Shown: positions 54,769-63,053 of the stretch, piece after piece
Layout: each line of letters begins with the position of its first letter
How positions within the stretch are numbered: the stretch's first letter is position 1
Assembly: GCF_900113695.1 (NCBI RefSeq)
Contig: NZ_FOQH01000008.1
Coordinates: forward strand, 124,001-188,000
Direction of reading: 5' to 3'
DNA length: 64,000 nt
Source: Albimonas pacifica
Lineage (GTDB): Bacteria > Pseudomonadota > Alphaproteobacteria > Rhodobacterales > Rhodobacteraceae
The notes under the pieces: generated by a model
What the model saw: only the letters and a program-made list of their open reading frames with translations
What the model was told of the DNA's origin: nothing
Database searches by the model: none
Position numbers and translations under genes: made by a program

Positions 54769-55845
54769 ATGCTTTACCGTGAGGCCGGCGACTACAAGAC
54801 GTCCTACGTCGACGACGCCCAGACCTTCCCGATCGCCTTCGACCGCTGGCGCTACTACGTGGTGCTGGTCGTCGCCTTCGCGATCATCCCGGTGTTCATC
54901 TCCGACTACATGGCCAAGTCGGTGATGATCCCCTTCCTGGTGTTCTGCATCGCGGCGATGGGGCTCAATATCCTGACCGGCTACTGCGGGCAGGTCAGCC
55001 TCGGCACCGGCGGGTTCATGGCGGTGGGGGCCTACGCCTCCTACAAGCTGATGACCGCCTTCCCCGAGCTGAACATCTTCTTCGTGGTGCTGCTCTCGGG
55101 CGGGATCACCGCCGCCGTAGGGGCGCTGTTCGGGCTGCCGTCCCTCAGGATCAAGGGCTTCTACCTGGCGGTCGCGACGCTGGCGGCGCAGTTCTTCCTG
55201 GTGTGGCTCTTCAACAAGGTGCCGTGGTTCTTCAACTACTCGGCCACCGGCCAGATCACGGCGCCGCCGCGCTCGGTCTTCGGGGTCGACGTGACGGGGC
55301 CGGAGGTGCCGGCCTGGGGCGCCTACCTGTTCTGCGCGGTCTTCGTGTTCCTGCTCGCCTGGCTGATGCGCAACCTCACCCGCGGGCGGGTCGGGCGGCA
55401 GTGGATGGCGATCCGGGACATGGACATCGCCGCCGAGATCATCGGCGTGAACCCGCTGCGCACCAAGCTCTCGGCCTTCGCCGTCAGCTCGTTCTACGTG
55501 GGGATCGCGGGGGCGCTGTTCTTCTCGGTCTATCTCGGCGCGGCCGAGCCGACCGAGGCCTTCGGCATCAACCAGTCCTTCCTGGTGCTGTTCATGATCA
55601 TCATCGGCGGCCTCGGCTCGATCTTCGGCTGTTTCGCGGGCGCGGCCTTCATGATCATGATGCCGGTGCTGCTGAAGAACCTGATGGTCGACGGCATGGG
55701 CTGGCCCACCACCATCGCCACGCATTTCGAGTTCGTCATCGTCGGCGCGCTGATCGTGGCCTTCCTGATCCTGGAGCCGCACGGCCTCGCGCAGCTGTGG
55801 CGCCTGATGAAGGAAAAGCTCCGCCTGTGGCCCTTCCCGCACTGA
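54769..55845 (+). CDS. livM: LIV-type ABC transporter permease (LivM-like)
   Basis: 358 residues. Family segments MGLNILTGYCGQVSLGTGGFMAVGAY, RVGRQWMAIRDMDIAAEIIGVNPLRTKL and MIIIGGLGSIFG. Begins 4 bases after the livH stop; about nine helices. Confidence 0.93.
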   Translation: MLYREAGDYKTSYVDDAQTFPIAFDRWRYYVVLVVAFAIIPVFISDYMAKSVMIPFLVFCIAAMGLNILTGYCGQVSLGTGGFMAVGAYASYKLMTAFPELNIFFVVLLSGGITAAVGALFGLPSLRIKGFYLAVATLAAQFFLVWLFNKVPWFFNYSATGQITAPPRSVFGVDVTGPEVPAWGAYLFCAVFVFLLAWLMRNLTRGRVGRQWMAIRDMDIAAEIIGVNPLRTKLSAFAVSSFYVGIAGALFFSVYLGAAEPTEAFGINQSFLVLFMIIIGGLGSIFGCFAGAAFMIMMPVLLKNLMVDGMGWPTTIATHFEFVIVGALIVAFLILEPHGLAQLWRLMKEKLRLWPFPH

Positions 55846-55971
55846 CGGGGACGCTTCTGGGGAACGCCCCGGTCCGCCGTCCTGGGAGGCGACGGCGGAC
55901 CGGCAACATCACCAAGACCCCGGCATACGGGGCGGGGAGATCGAATTCAGACAGTTAGGGAGGCAAACCGC

Positions 55972-57261
55972 ATGAAACTGTCCCGTCTGGCCGCCGTGGC
56001 GGCCGCCGCCATGATCGCCGCGAGCCCCGCGCTCGCCGACCTCAACGTTCCGGCGCTGAACTACCGCACCGGCCCCTACGCGCCGTCGGGCATTCCCTAC
56101 GCCGACGGCTTCTCCGACTACATGACGCTTCTCAACGAGCGCGACGGCGGCGTCGGCGGCGAGCGCATCAACGTCATGGAGTGCGAGACCGCCTACAACA
56201 CCCAGAAGGGCGTCGAGTGCTACGAGGCGCTCAAGGGCGAGAACCCGCTGGTCTTCATCCCGCAGTCCACCGGCATCACCTACCAGCTGATCCCCAAGGC
56301 CTCGGCCGACGGGATCCCGGTGCACTCGATGGCCTACGGGCGCACCTCGGCCGTCAACGGCAAGGTGTTCGAGTGGGTGTTCATCATGCCCGGCACCTAC
56401 TGGGACGCCGCCTCGATGATGGTCAAATACGCCATGGAGCAGGAGGGCGGGTCGCTCGAGGGCAAGAAGATCGCGCTCGTCTACCACAACTCCGCCTACG
56501 GCAAGGAGCCGATCCGCACGCTGGAGGAGCTGTCGAAGAAGCACGGCTACACCCTCACCCAGCTCGCCGTCGACCACCCGGGCCAGGAGCAGAAGTCCCA
56601 GTGGCTGCAGATCCGGCGCGAGCGTCCGGACTACGTCTTCATGTGGGGCTGGGGCGTGATGAACTCGGTCGCCATCCAGGAGGCCGCCAACATCCGCTTC
56701 CCGATGGACAAGTTCATCGGCGTGTGGTGGTCGGGCTCCGAGGCGGACGTGCTGCCCGCCGGCGCGGGCGCGGACGGCTACAAGTCGATCACCTGGCACA
56801 AGCCCGGCGCCGACTTCCCCGCCTACGAGCAGATCAAGACCCTGGTGCATGACAAGGGCAAGGCCGCCGGCGACGGCACCACGATCGGCGAGGTCGGCTA
56901 CAACCGCGGCGTCTACGCGGCCGTGATCGTGACCGAGGCGATCAAGGCCGCCCAGGAGGCGACCGGCAAGTCGAACATCACCGCCGCCGACATGCGCGAC
57001 GCCTACGAGACGCTGACCATCACCGCCGAGCGGTGGGCCGAGATCGGGCTGCCCGAGTTCGCCCAGCCCCTGCAGGCCTCCTGCGCGGACCACGGCGCGC
57101 CGCACATGGGCGCGATCCAGCAGTGGAACGCCTCGGAGAAGACCTGGACGCTGGTCTCGGACTTCATGACCCCCGACGAGGAGGTCGTGGGCCCGCTGAT
57201 CGAAGAGGACTCGATGGCCTACGCCGCCGAGAACAACATCACCCCGCGCACCTGCGAGTGA
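55972..57261 (+). CDS. LIV-type ABC transporter substrate-binding protein
   Basis: 429 residues with a signal peptide (MKLSRLAAVAAAAMIAASPALA). Type I binding fold of the group linked to acyl-CoA synthetases: LNYRTGPYAPSGIPYADGF, NVMECETAYNTQKGVECYE, IALVYHNSAYGKEPI and WGWGVMNSVAIQEAA. A carboxylic or aromatic acid ligand is suggested by the neighbours, not proven. A 126-base gap precedes it and a hairpin follows. Confidence 0.92.
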   Translation: MKLSRLAAVAAAAMIAASPALADLNVPALNYRTGPYAPSGIPYADGFSDYMTLLNERDGGVGGERINVMECETAYNTQKGVECYEALKGENPLVFIPQSTGITYQLIPKASADGIPVHSMAYGRTSAVNGKVFEWVFIMPGTYWDAASMMVKYAMEQEGGSLEGKKIALVYHNSAYGKEPIRTLEELSKKHGYTLTQLAVDHPGQEQKSQWLQIRRERPDYVFMWGWGVMNSVAIQEAANIRFPMDKFIGVWWSGSEADVLPAGAGADGYKSITWHKPGADFPAYEQIKTLVHDKGKAAGDGTTIGEVGYNRGVYAAVIVTEAIKAAQEATGKSNITAADMRDAYETLTITAERWAEIGLPEFAQPLQASCADHGAPHMGAIQQWNASEKTWTLVSDFMTPDEEVVGPLIEEDSMAYAAENNITPRTCE

Positions 57262-57279
57262 TCGCGGCCTGAGCGAACC

Positions 57280-57305
57280 CGGCGGGGGCCCACGGGCCCC
57301 CGCCG
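57280..57305 (+). terminator. Hairpin after the substrate-binding protein gene
   Basis: Reverse-complementary arms 57280-57291 and 57294-57305 (about 10 bp usable, short loop), 18 bases after the stop and before livF. Probably partial termination or 3'-end protection. Confidence 0.6.
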
Positions 57306-57363
57306 CCCCCCCGAAGAATTCCCCGGCCGCCCCCGCGCGGCCGCCAGCCGGAGCGCTCCGACG

Positions 57364-58251
57364 ATGACCGACGCCGCCCTCGCGGAAGCCAAAGCCGCCG
57401 CCGCCGTGGCCACCACCGACGCCGAGCTCTCGGCCGATCCCGCGCCGGGCGAGCCGCTGCTGCGGGTCTCGAACATCGAGGTCATCTACAACCACGTGAT
57501 CCTGGTGCTGAAGGGCGTCAGCCTGACCGTGCCCAAGGGCGGCATCACCGCGCTGCTGGGCGGCAACGGCGCCGGCAAGACCACCACGCTCAAGGCGATC
57601 TCGGGCCTGCTGAAGTCCGAGCGCGGCGAGGTCACCAAGGGCCGCATCCTCTACCGCGGCCGCGACGTGGCCGCCGGCGATCCGGCCGAGCTGGTGAAGT
57701 CCGGCGTCATCCAGGTGATGGAAGGCCGCCACTGCTTCGAGCATCTGACGGTCGAGGAGAACCTGATGACCGGCGCCTACACCCGCACCGGCGGGCGCGC
57801 CGAGATCGCCCGCGACCTGGAGATGGTCTACACCTACTTCCCCCGCCTGAAGGAGCGTCGCAGCTCGCTCGCCGGCTACACCTCGGGCGGCGAGCAGCAG
57901 ATGTGCGCCATCGGCCGCGCGCTGATGTCCCGCCCCGAGACGGTGCTGCTGGACGAGCCCTCGATGGGCCTCGCCCCCCAGCTCGTCGAGCAGATTTTTG
58001 AAATCGTCAAATCTATCAACGAGAAAGAAGGGGTGTCCTTCCTGCTCGCCGAGCAGAACACCAACGTCGCGCTCCGCTACGCCCACTACGGCTACATCCT
58101 GGAAAGCGGCCGGGTGGTGATGGACGGCGAGGCCAAGGCGCTGCGCGAGAACCAGGACGTGAAGGAGTTCTACCTCGGCATGTCCGACCAGGGCCGCAAG
58201 TCCTTCCGCGAGGTCCGCTCCTACCGCCGCCGCAAGCGCTGGCTGAGCTGA
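57364..58251 (+). CDS. livF: LIV-type ABC transporter ATPase (LivF-like)
   Basis: 295 residues. Walker A GGNGAGKTTT, signature TSGGEQQMC, Walker B VLLDEPSMGLAP, AEQN switch. About 35 extra N-terminal and 20 C-terminal residues (Arg/Lys-rich end) relative to E. coli LivF, as is normal in this cluster type. ATG 57364 has no strong ribosome site. Confidence 0.92.
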   Translation: MTDAALAEAKAAAAVATTDAELSADPAPGEPLLRVSNIEVIYNHVILVLKGVSLTVPKGGITALLGGNGAGKTTTLKAISGLLKSERGEVTKGRILYRGRDVAAGDPAELVKSGVIQVMEGRHCFEHLTVEENLMTGAYTRTGGRAEIARDLEMVYTYFPRLKERRSSLAGYTSGGEQQMCAIGRALMSRPETVLLDEPSMGLAPQLVEQIFEIVKSINEKEGVSFLLAEQNTNVALRYAHYGYILESGRVVMDGEAKALRENQDVKEFYLGMSDQGRKSFREVRSYRRRKRWLS

Positions 58252-58255
58252 GCCG

Positions 58256-58786
58256 ATGGCGGCCGACCGGCTGCTGCGCCGCCGTCGCCTGGGCGCGGGC
58301 GGGCAGGGCGGGGGGCGCCCCTCCGTGCCCGCCGCGCGCGTCGCCGGGCTCTCGCCGCTCGCCTGGGCCCTGGGCGCCGCGCTGCTCGCAGGGGTCCTGG
58401 CGGCGAACGTCCAGCTCTACCTGATCAGCGGGGAGGAGGCCGCGCCGGCGCCCGAGCGCACGTTCGACGTCCTCGCCCAGGCCGCCTCGCCGGCCGTGGC
58501 CGAGGCGATGCGCGCCCTCTCGGACACGATCGCGGGCCGGGGCTCGCAGACGCCGGAGGAGGATCTCGAGCCCCTGCGCGCGCATCTGGCCGCGGCCGCC
58601 TACTGCTACGACCAGGGCCTCTGCGCGCGTGAGCCGATCCTCGCGCACGCCTGCGGCCCCCTCGACGGCTACGAGGCGGTGATGGCCGAGCTGATGGCCG
58701 TGCGCGGCGCCCGCTACGACGCGGCCGGGCGCGCCCTGACCAGGACGATGCTATGGAAGGACTGCGAGGCCGGGGCGCCGGAGTGA
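58256..58786 (+). CDS. Hypothetical protein with one membrane span
   Basis: 176 residues starting 4 bases after the livF stop. An Arg-rich start, one helix (about 33-57, LAWALGAALLAGVLAANVQLYLI), then a soluble helical region with cysteines in YCYDQGLCAREP, HACGPLDG and WKDCEAG. Predicted N-in with the cysteine-bearing part outside. Not recognised; coupling to the transporter suggests a linked role or simple co-transcription. Confidence 0.65.
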   Translation: MAADRLLRRRRLGAGGQGGGRPSVPAARVAGLSPLAWALGAALLAGVLAANVQLYLISGEEAAPAPERTFDVLAQAASPAVAEAMRALSDTIAGRGSQTPEEDLEPLRAHLAAAAYCYDQGLCAREPILAHACGPLDGYEAVMAELMAVRGARYDAAGRALTRTMLWKDCEAGAPE

Positions 58787-58827
58787 TCCCGACCCCCCGC
58801 GCGCCCCGCCGTTTCCGGAGACCGCAG

Positions 58828-58899
58828 ATGACCCGCCCCCTCGATCGCCGCGCCCGCCGCCCGCAGTCCCGCGGACCGGCCCGCCCGGCGCAGGGCTGA
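58828..58899 (+). CDS. Possible 23-residue Arg/Pro-rich small ORF
   Basis: ATG to TGA with a GGAG element 7 bases upstream, in the gap before the GNAT gene. The product is strongly basic. It may be chance in GC-rich DNA. Confidence 0.2.
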   Translation: MTRPLDRRARRPQSRGPARPAQG

Positions 58900-58908
58900 G
58901 GCGGCGTC

Positions 58909-59439
58909 ATGGCGCCCCCCGTCTCCTCCGATCCCGAGGCGCCCTCGCGCGGCGAGGCCGAGGGCCTGACATGGCGGCGCAACCGGCCCGTGGCGCTGGA
59001 GCCGCTCGCGGGCTGGTTCCGCGACGCGCAGGACATGGCCTTCGCCCACCCCTTCGCCCGCTTCCCCTTCGACGCGGACGAGTGGGAGGAGCTGCTGACC
59101 CGCCCCTCGCCGGCCTTCTTCTACGCCGAGCGCGACGGCGTCCCCTTCGCCCATTTCGGCCTGCGCCCGGGCGACGACGCCGTGCACCTGTGCTTCCTGG
59201 TGATGGACCCCGCGCGGCGGGGGCAGGGCCTCGCCCGGCCGCTGATCCGCCTGACCGCCGCCGCCGGGCGCGCCCGGATGCCGGGGGCGCGGCGGATGAC
59301 GCTCAACGTCTCGCAGGGCAACCTGCGGGCCGAGCGGCTCTACCTTTCCCTCGGCTTCCGCCGCACCGGCGGGGCCGAGGAGGGCATGTTCCAGATGGAG
59401 CGCCCGCTGGGCCCCCAGCCGCCCTGGGACCGCCCCTGA
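58909..59439 (+). CDS. GNAT-family N-acetyltransferase
   Basis: 176 residues. The acetyl-CoA site is LVMDPARRGQGLARPLIRL (Q/RxxGxG/A type), followed by MTLNVSQGNLRAERLYLSLGFRRTG, the classic C-terminal GNAT strand. Substrate unknown. Set within the acyl-CoA ligase cluster with 25 bases to the next gene. Confidence 0.88.
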   Translation: MAPPVSSDPEAPSRGEAEGLTWRRNRPVALEPLAGWFRDAQDMAFAHPFARFPFDADEWEELLTRPSPAFFYAERDGVPFAHFGLRPGDDAVHLCFLVMDPARRGQGLARPLIRLTAAAGRARMPGARRMTLNVSQGNLRAERLYLSLGFRRTGGAEEGMFQMERPLGPQPPWDRP

Positions 59440-59464
59440 CCCTTCCCCCCACGGGAGATCTTCG

Positions 59465-60709
59465 ATGACCGGCTATTACGACGACCTCGAAACCCGCTCG
59501 GCCGACCAGCGCGCCGCCGACCTCGCCCGCGACCTGCCCGCGTTGATCGGGCACGCGCTGGAGAAGGCCCCCGCCATGGCCGAGCACCTGGCCGGCGTGA
59601 ACCCCTCCGACATCCGCGACCGGGCGGCGCTCGCGAAGCTCCCGGTCCTGCGCAAGTCCGAGCTGGCGGCGAAACAGGCCGAGCGTCCGCCCTTCGGCGG
59701 CTTCGCCGCCGTGACCCCCACCGGCATCCGCCACGTGTTCCAGAGCCCCGGGCCGATCTACGAGCCCGGCGGCGACGCCCGCGACTGGTGGCGCGGAGGG
59801 CGGCAGCTGCATGCCGCAGGCATCGGGCAGGGCGACCTGGTGCAGAACTGCTTCTCCTACCACCTCACCCCCGCGGGCATGATGTTCGAGAGCGCGGCGC
59901 GCGCCGTCGGCGCCTCGGTCCTGCCGGCCGGCACCGGACAGACCGAGCTTCAGGCCCGCGCCATGGCCGACTGCGGGGTGACCGCCTACACCGGCACGCC
60001 CGACTACCTGAAGGTGATCCTCGACAAGGCGGCCGAGATGGGGCTGGACGTGAGTTCCGTGAAGAAGGCCTGCGTGGGCGGCGGGGCGCTGTTCCCGTCG
60101 CTGCGCCAGGAATACGCCGACCGCGGCATCGCCTGCCTGCAGGGCTACGGCACCGCCGACCTCGGCTCGATCGCCTATGAGAGCCCGGGCCCCGACGGCG
60201 AGATCGAGGGCATGATCGTGGACGAGGGCGTGCTCGTGGAGATCGTGCGCCCCGGCACCGGCGATCCGGTCCCCGAGGGCGAGGTCGGCGAGGTCCTGGT
60301 CACCACCTTCAACCGCGACTACCCCCTGATCCGCTTCGCCACCGGCGACATGTCGGCGGTGCTGGCGGGCGTCTCGCCCTGCGGGCGCACCAACCTGCGC
60401 ATCAAGGGCTGGATGGGCCGCGCCGACCAGACCACCAAGATCAAGGGCATGTTCGTGCGTCCCGAGCAGGTGGCCGAACTCGCGAAACGCCACCCCCAGA
60501 TCGCCAAGCTCCGCGTGATCGCCACGCGCGAGGGCGAGGCCGACGCGATGACCGTCAAGGTCGAGACCGCCGAGGGCGAGGGCTTCGCCGCGAAGGTCGC
60601 CGAGAGCGTCGCCGCCGTCCTGAAGCTGAAGGGCCGCGTCGAGCTCGTGCCCCCCGGCAGCCTGCCCAACGACGGCAAGGTCATCGAGGACGCCCGCAGC
60701 TACGACTGA
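59465..60709 (+). CDS. Phenylacetate-CoA ligase-like AMP-forming enzyme
   Basis: 414 residues of the PaaK-like branch of the ANL superfamily: a short N-terminal region, LPVLRKSEL, GVTAYTGTPDYLK, LQGYGTADLGSIAYE, TTFNRDYPLIRFATGD and GRADQTTKIKGMFVRPEQV, with the late catalytic lysine near LPNDGKVIEDAR. Members activate phenylacetate or other aromatic acids to CoA thioesters. Together with the transporter and the first synthetase it points to uptake and activation of an aromatic or long-chain acid. GGGAGA precedes the ATG. Confidence 0.88.
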   Translation: MTGYYDDLETRSADQRAADLARDLPALIGHALEKAPAMAEHLAGVNPSDIRDRAALAKLPVLRKSELAAKQAERPPFGGFAAVTPTGIRHVFQSPGPIYEPGGDARDWWRGGRQLHAAGIGQGDLVQNCFSYHLTPAGMMFESAARAVGASVLPAGTGQTELQARAMADCGVTAYTGTPDYLKVILDKAAEMGLDVSSVKKACVGGGALFPSLRQEYADRGIACLQGYGTADLGSIAYESPGPDGEIEGMIVDEGVLVEIVRPGTGDPVPEGEVGEVLVTTFNRDYPLIRFATGDMSAVLAGVSPCGRTNLRIKGWMGRADQTTKIKGMFVRPEQVAELAKRHPQIAKLRVIATREGEADAMTVKVETAEGEGFAAKVAESVAAVLKLKGRVELVPPGSLPNDGKVIEDARSYD

Positions 60710-60828
60710 GCCCGCGGACCGGCCCCTGGCCCCTTCGGGAGCGCCCTGGGCCCGCCCCGGGGCCTCTCGCGAGCGTCGTCCCGGGCGCCGCCCGGGGGAT
60801 CGAGGCGCGGCCGTCCCCGGAAAGGTTG

Positions 60829-60856
60829 CGGCCGCCGCGTTTCCACGCGGCGGCCG
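60829..60856 (-). terminator. Hairpin downstream of the small ORF
   Basis: A perfect 12-bp stem (60829-60840 with 60845-60856) and a tetraloop, 17 bases beyond the small ORF on the minus strand, followed by a partly T-rich CAACCTTTCC. Confidence 0.55.
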
Positions 60857-60873
60857 GCTTGCTTCGGCGGGGT

Positions 60874-60972
60874 TCAGCCCCTTGTTCGGCAGGGGGTCCG
60901 CTCGCCCGCAAGGGCGGCGACCAGCCGGTCGAACCAGGCCTCGAGATCCAAGGCCACAACCGGGAAATCCAT
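60874..60972 (-). CDS. Small ORF, 32 residues
   Basis: Starts at an ATG with a full AAGGAG 7 bases upstream and ends just before a strong hairpin. The product begins MDFPVVALDLEAWFDRLVAAL, an amphipathic helix without the Arg/Pro bias of the neighbouring shadow frames. No family recognised. Confidence 0.45.
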   Translation of the reverse strand: MDFPVVALDLEAWFDRLVAALAGERTPCRTRG

Positions 60973-61235
60973 GTTCCCGCTCCTTCTCCTACGCGCCCAC
61001 CCCGGGCCATCCGCTACGCGTCGGGCGAAACCGCCCGCCCCTTCGCTCCGGCGTCCTGTCGGACCTGAACCCCAGGTCGTCCACACCACGCTTGCCGGAG
61101 GATCGCCCGTCTCGCTGACGCCGGGCCGCACTCTACGCTTCACGCCTCGATGCCGGGGCCTGCGGGATACGCACGCTGCAGACCCTCGATCGAACTCACG
61201 CTCCGTCCACCCGCCCGGGTCCCGATACGCCGCGA

Positions 61236-61620
61236 CCCGCCTCGCTCCGTCTCGGCCGCCGCTACGCCGGGGCCCTGGTCCTACGCACGTTCCACCCTCG
61301 TCGGGCCACGCGGCCCGCCTCGCTCCATCTCGGCCGCCGATACGCGGAGGCCCTCCGTTACGCTCGTCTCGCCCACCCCGGCCGCGAAACGTCGCGACCC
61401 TCGCTCCTGCGCTCCCGGTCCCTGGCCTTCGCTCGCTCGTCGCAGGCCGGTCCGGGTCTTCCCGGGTCGGGAGCCGCGCCCACCCCTGGCCGCCTCTCCC
61501 GTTCCGTCGTCCGGCTCCGCATCCACCCCTGGCTGCTTCGCCTCTTCCCGCGGCCTCGCACCCACCCCTGGCTGCTCGGCCCGTCGTCCCGGCGTCGCGC
61601 CCACCCCTGGCCGCTCCGCC
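61236..61620. repeat. Degenerate tandem array, about 39-bp period
   Basis: Four units beginning with GCRYCCACCCCTGGCYGC start at 61477, 61519, 61558 and 61597 (steps 42, 39, 39). Upstream, a 41-base block at 61236-61276 recurs at 61314-61354 with about 37 matches and a 78-base (two-period) step. On the minus strand one frame reads as 13-residue repeats beginning QGW. Confidence 0.65.
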
Positions 61621-61952
61621 TGCCGAAGGGTTTCGCCTTCGACATGGCCAATATCGCCCGGATCGGTTTTCGAGCCGTCAACGAAACGATTTTCCCAAGC
61701 GCAATTCGAGACGAATTCCGAAAGCGCCGCGCCGCCTCGATTTCTTCGCGCAGCAGAATTCGCGAGGGCCCGCTCGGGCCGCTGCGCGGCGCGAAATGGT
61801 CAGAAGCTGTTAGGCAACCCCACGGAATCGCTCGCCGAATCCGGCCGGATCTTCAGAGAGCGTTGAGCATGAGGTCGCGCTCGAGGCCCCGAGTCGGAGG
61901 GGGCGGGGAATCGCTTCGACCCGCCGCGGCACTCCGGCGCCCGGACATGACG

Positions 61953-61982
61953 AAGGGGGCCGCGCCCGGGCGCGGCCCCCTT
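61953..61982 (-). terminator. rpmJ terminator
   Basis: A perfect 12-bp stem (61953-61964 with 61971-61982) and a 6-nt loop, 43 bases beyond the rpmJ stop. Confidence 0.7.
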
Positions 61983-62025
61983 CAGATCCTCTCAACAGCC
62001 CTGCGCAGGCGCGCGGGCGCCGTCC

Positions 62026-62151
62026 TCAGCCCTGGCGGGCCTTGAACTTGCGCTGGGTCTTGTTGATCACGTAGACGCGGCCCTTGCGGCGCACGACACG
62101 GCAATCGGCGTGGCGCTGCTTCAGGGACCGCAGCGAGTTCTTGATCTTCAT
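62026..62151 (-). CDS. rpmJ: 50S ribosomal protein L36
   Basis: 41 residues, [20 protein letters not shown] then [21 protein letters not shown]. This is the alphaproteobacterial/plastid-like 41-residue form, with only one zinc-type cysteine (C17) and H14, i.e. the C-minus paralogue type. GGGAGAAG precedes the ATG. A single-gene transcript with its own promoter and terminator. Confidence 0.95.
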   Translation of the reverse strand: MKIKNSLRSLKQRHADCRVVRRKGRVYVINKTQRKFKARQG

Positions 62152-62221
62152 CGTCTCTTCTCCCGCGGCGCCCCACGCAATAATGCGCGGCGGCCGTCTT
62201 GATCAGTCAATTCCGGCGCTG

Positions 62222-62250
62222 CGTATAGCCTTGGCGGGCCGGAGTCGCAA
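62222..62250 (-). promoter_or_regulatory. Predicted rpmJ promoter
   Basis: Minus-strand TTGCGA (62245-62250) and TATACG (62222-62227) with an ideal 17-base spacer, about 65 bases before rpmJ. Confidence 0.55.
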
Positions 62251-62306
62251 GGGGGGCGGGACCGGAAGACGCCGCGGCCGCAGGGCGGGACGCGACGTCA
62301 GGCGGA

Positions 62307-63053
62307 TCAGACCCGCGCCGAGCCGAAGGCCGCGCCGCCCAGCGCGCCCTTCTGCAGCTTCTTGAGCTCCTCGGGCGGCAGCAGGTGGCGCAGGTAGCGC
62401 CGCTCCAGCAGGCGGAAGGCGCCCACCAGCAGGAAGGTCAGGGCCATGTAGAGGATCGCCGCCGTCACGAAGCCCTCGTAGGCCACGTAGTAGCGCGCGT
62501 TCAGCGTGCGCCCGGCGCCGAGGATGTCCTGGATGGTGATCACCGAGGCCACCACCGAGGAATGCAGCTGGAACACCACCTCGTTGCCGTACTGCGGCAT
62601 CGCCCGGCGCAGGGAGGAGGGCAGCAGCACCAGCCAGGTGGTCTGCCGCTCGGACATGCCGAGCGCCTTGGCGCCCTCCAGCTCGCCCTTGGGGGTCATC
62701 GCGAAGGCGCCGCGCAGGATCTCGGTCTGGTAGGCGCCCGAGTTCAGCGAGAAGGCGATCAGCGCGCACCACCACGCCTCCTTCAGGAACACCCAGGCCC
62801 AGGATTCGCGCACGAATTCGAACTGGCCGAGGCCGTAGTAGATCAGGAACGTCTGCGCCAGCAGCGGCGTGCCGCGGAAGAAATAGGCGTAGCCGCGCGG
62901 CAGGAACGCGAGACGCGAGCGGCGCTGCTGGGCCAGCGCGCCGGGCAGGGCCAGCGCGAATCCCACGACGACCGAGAGCAAGGTCAGCGTCACCGAGACC
63001 CAGACCCCGTGCAGGAACATCTCCCAGTGGCGGAGGGGGAGCGTGAGGTCCAT
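62307..63053 (-). CDS. Polar amino acid ABC transporter permease (HisM-like)
   Basis: 248 residues, about five helices. YFFRGTPLLAQTFLIYYGLGQFEF and the EAA loop ELEGAKALGMSERQTTWLVLLPSSLRRAMPQYGNEV identify the HisM/ArtM type for basic amino acids (lysine, arginine, ornithine, histidine). The frame runs further upstream but ATG 63053 overlaps the stop of the partner permease (ATGA). The ATPase gene is not in the window. Confidence 0.92.
   Translation of the reverse strand: MDLTLPLRHWEMFLHGVWVSVTLTLLSVVVGFALALPGALAQQRRSRLAFLPRGYAYFFRGTPLLAQTFLIYYGLGQFEFVRESWAWVFLKEAWWCALIAFSLNSGAYQTEILRGAFAMTPKGELEGAKALGMSERQTTWLVLLPSSLRRAMPQYGNEVVFQLHSSVVASVITIQDILGAGRTLNARYYVAYEGFVTAAILYMALTFLLVGAFRLLERRYLRHLLPPEELKKLQKGALGGAAFGSARV

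Larger units (their letters stand above)
60710..62025. other. 1.3-kb gene-poor region
   Basis: Apart from one small ORF (60874-60972), two hairpins and a degenerate 39-bp-period array, I find no convincing gene. ORFs on both strands are Arg/Pro/Gly-rich repeats. A less GC-rich part (about 61640-61810) contains a dyad AATTCG-AGA-CGAATT (61703-61717). Confidence 0.6.

Noticed and set aside
61358-61681. A 107-codon minus-strand frame with QGW repeats
   Set aside because: No clear ribosome site at any ATG, very Arg-rich, and explained by the 39-bp array. Kept as a repeat rather than a gene.
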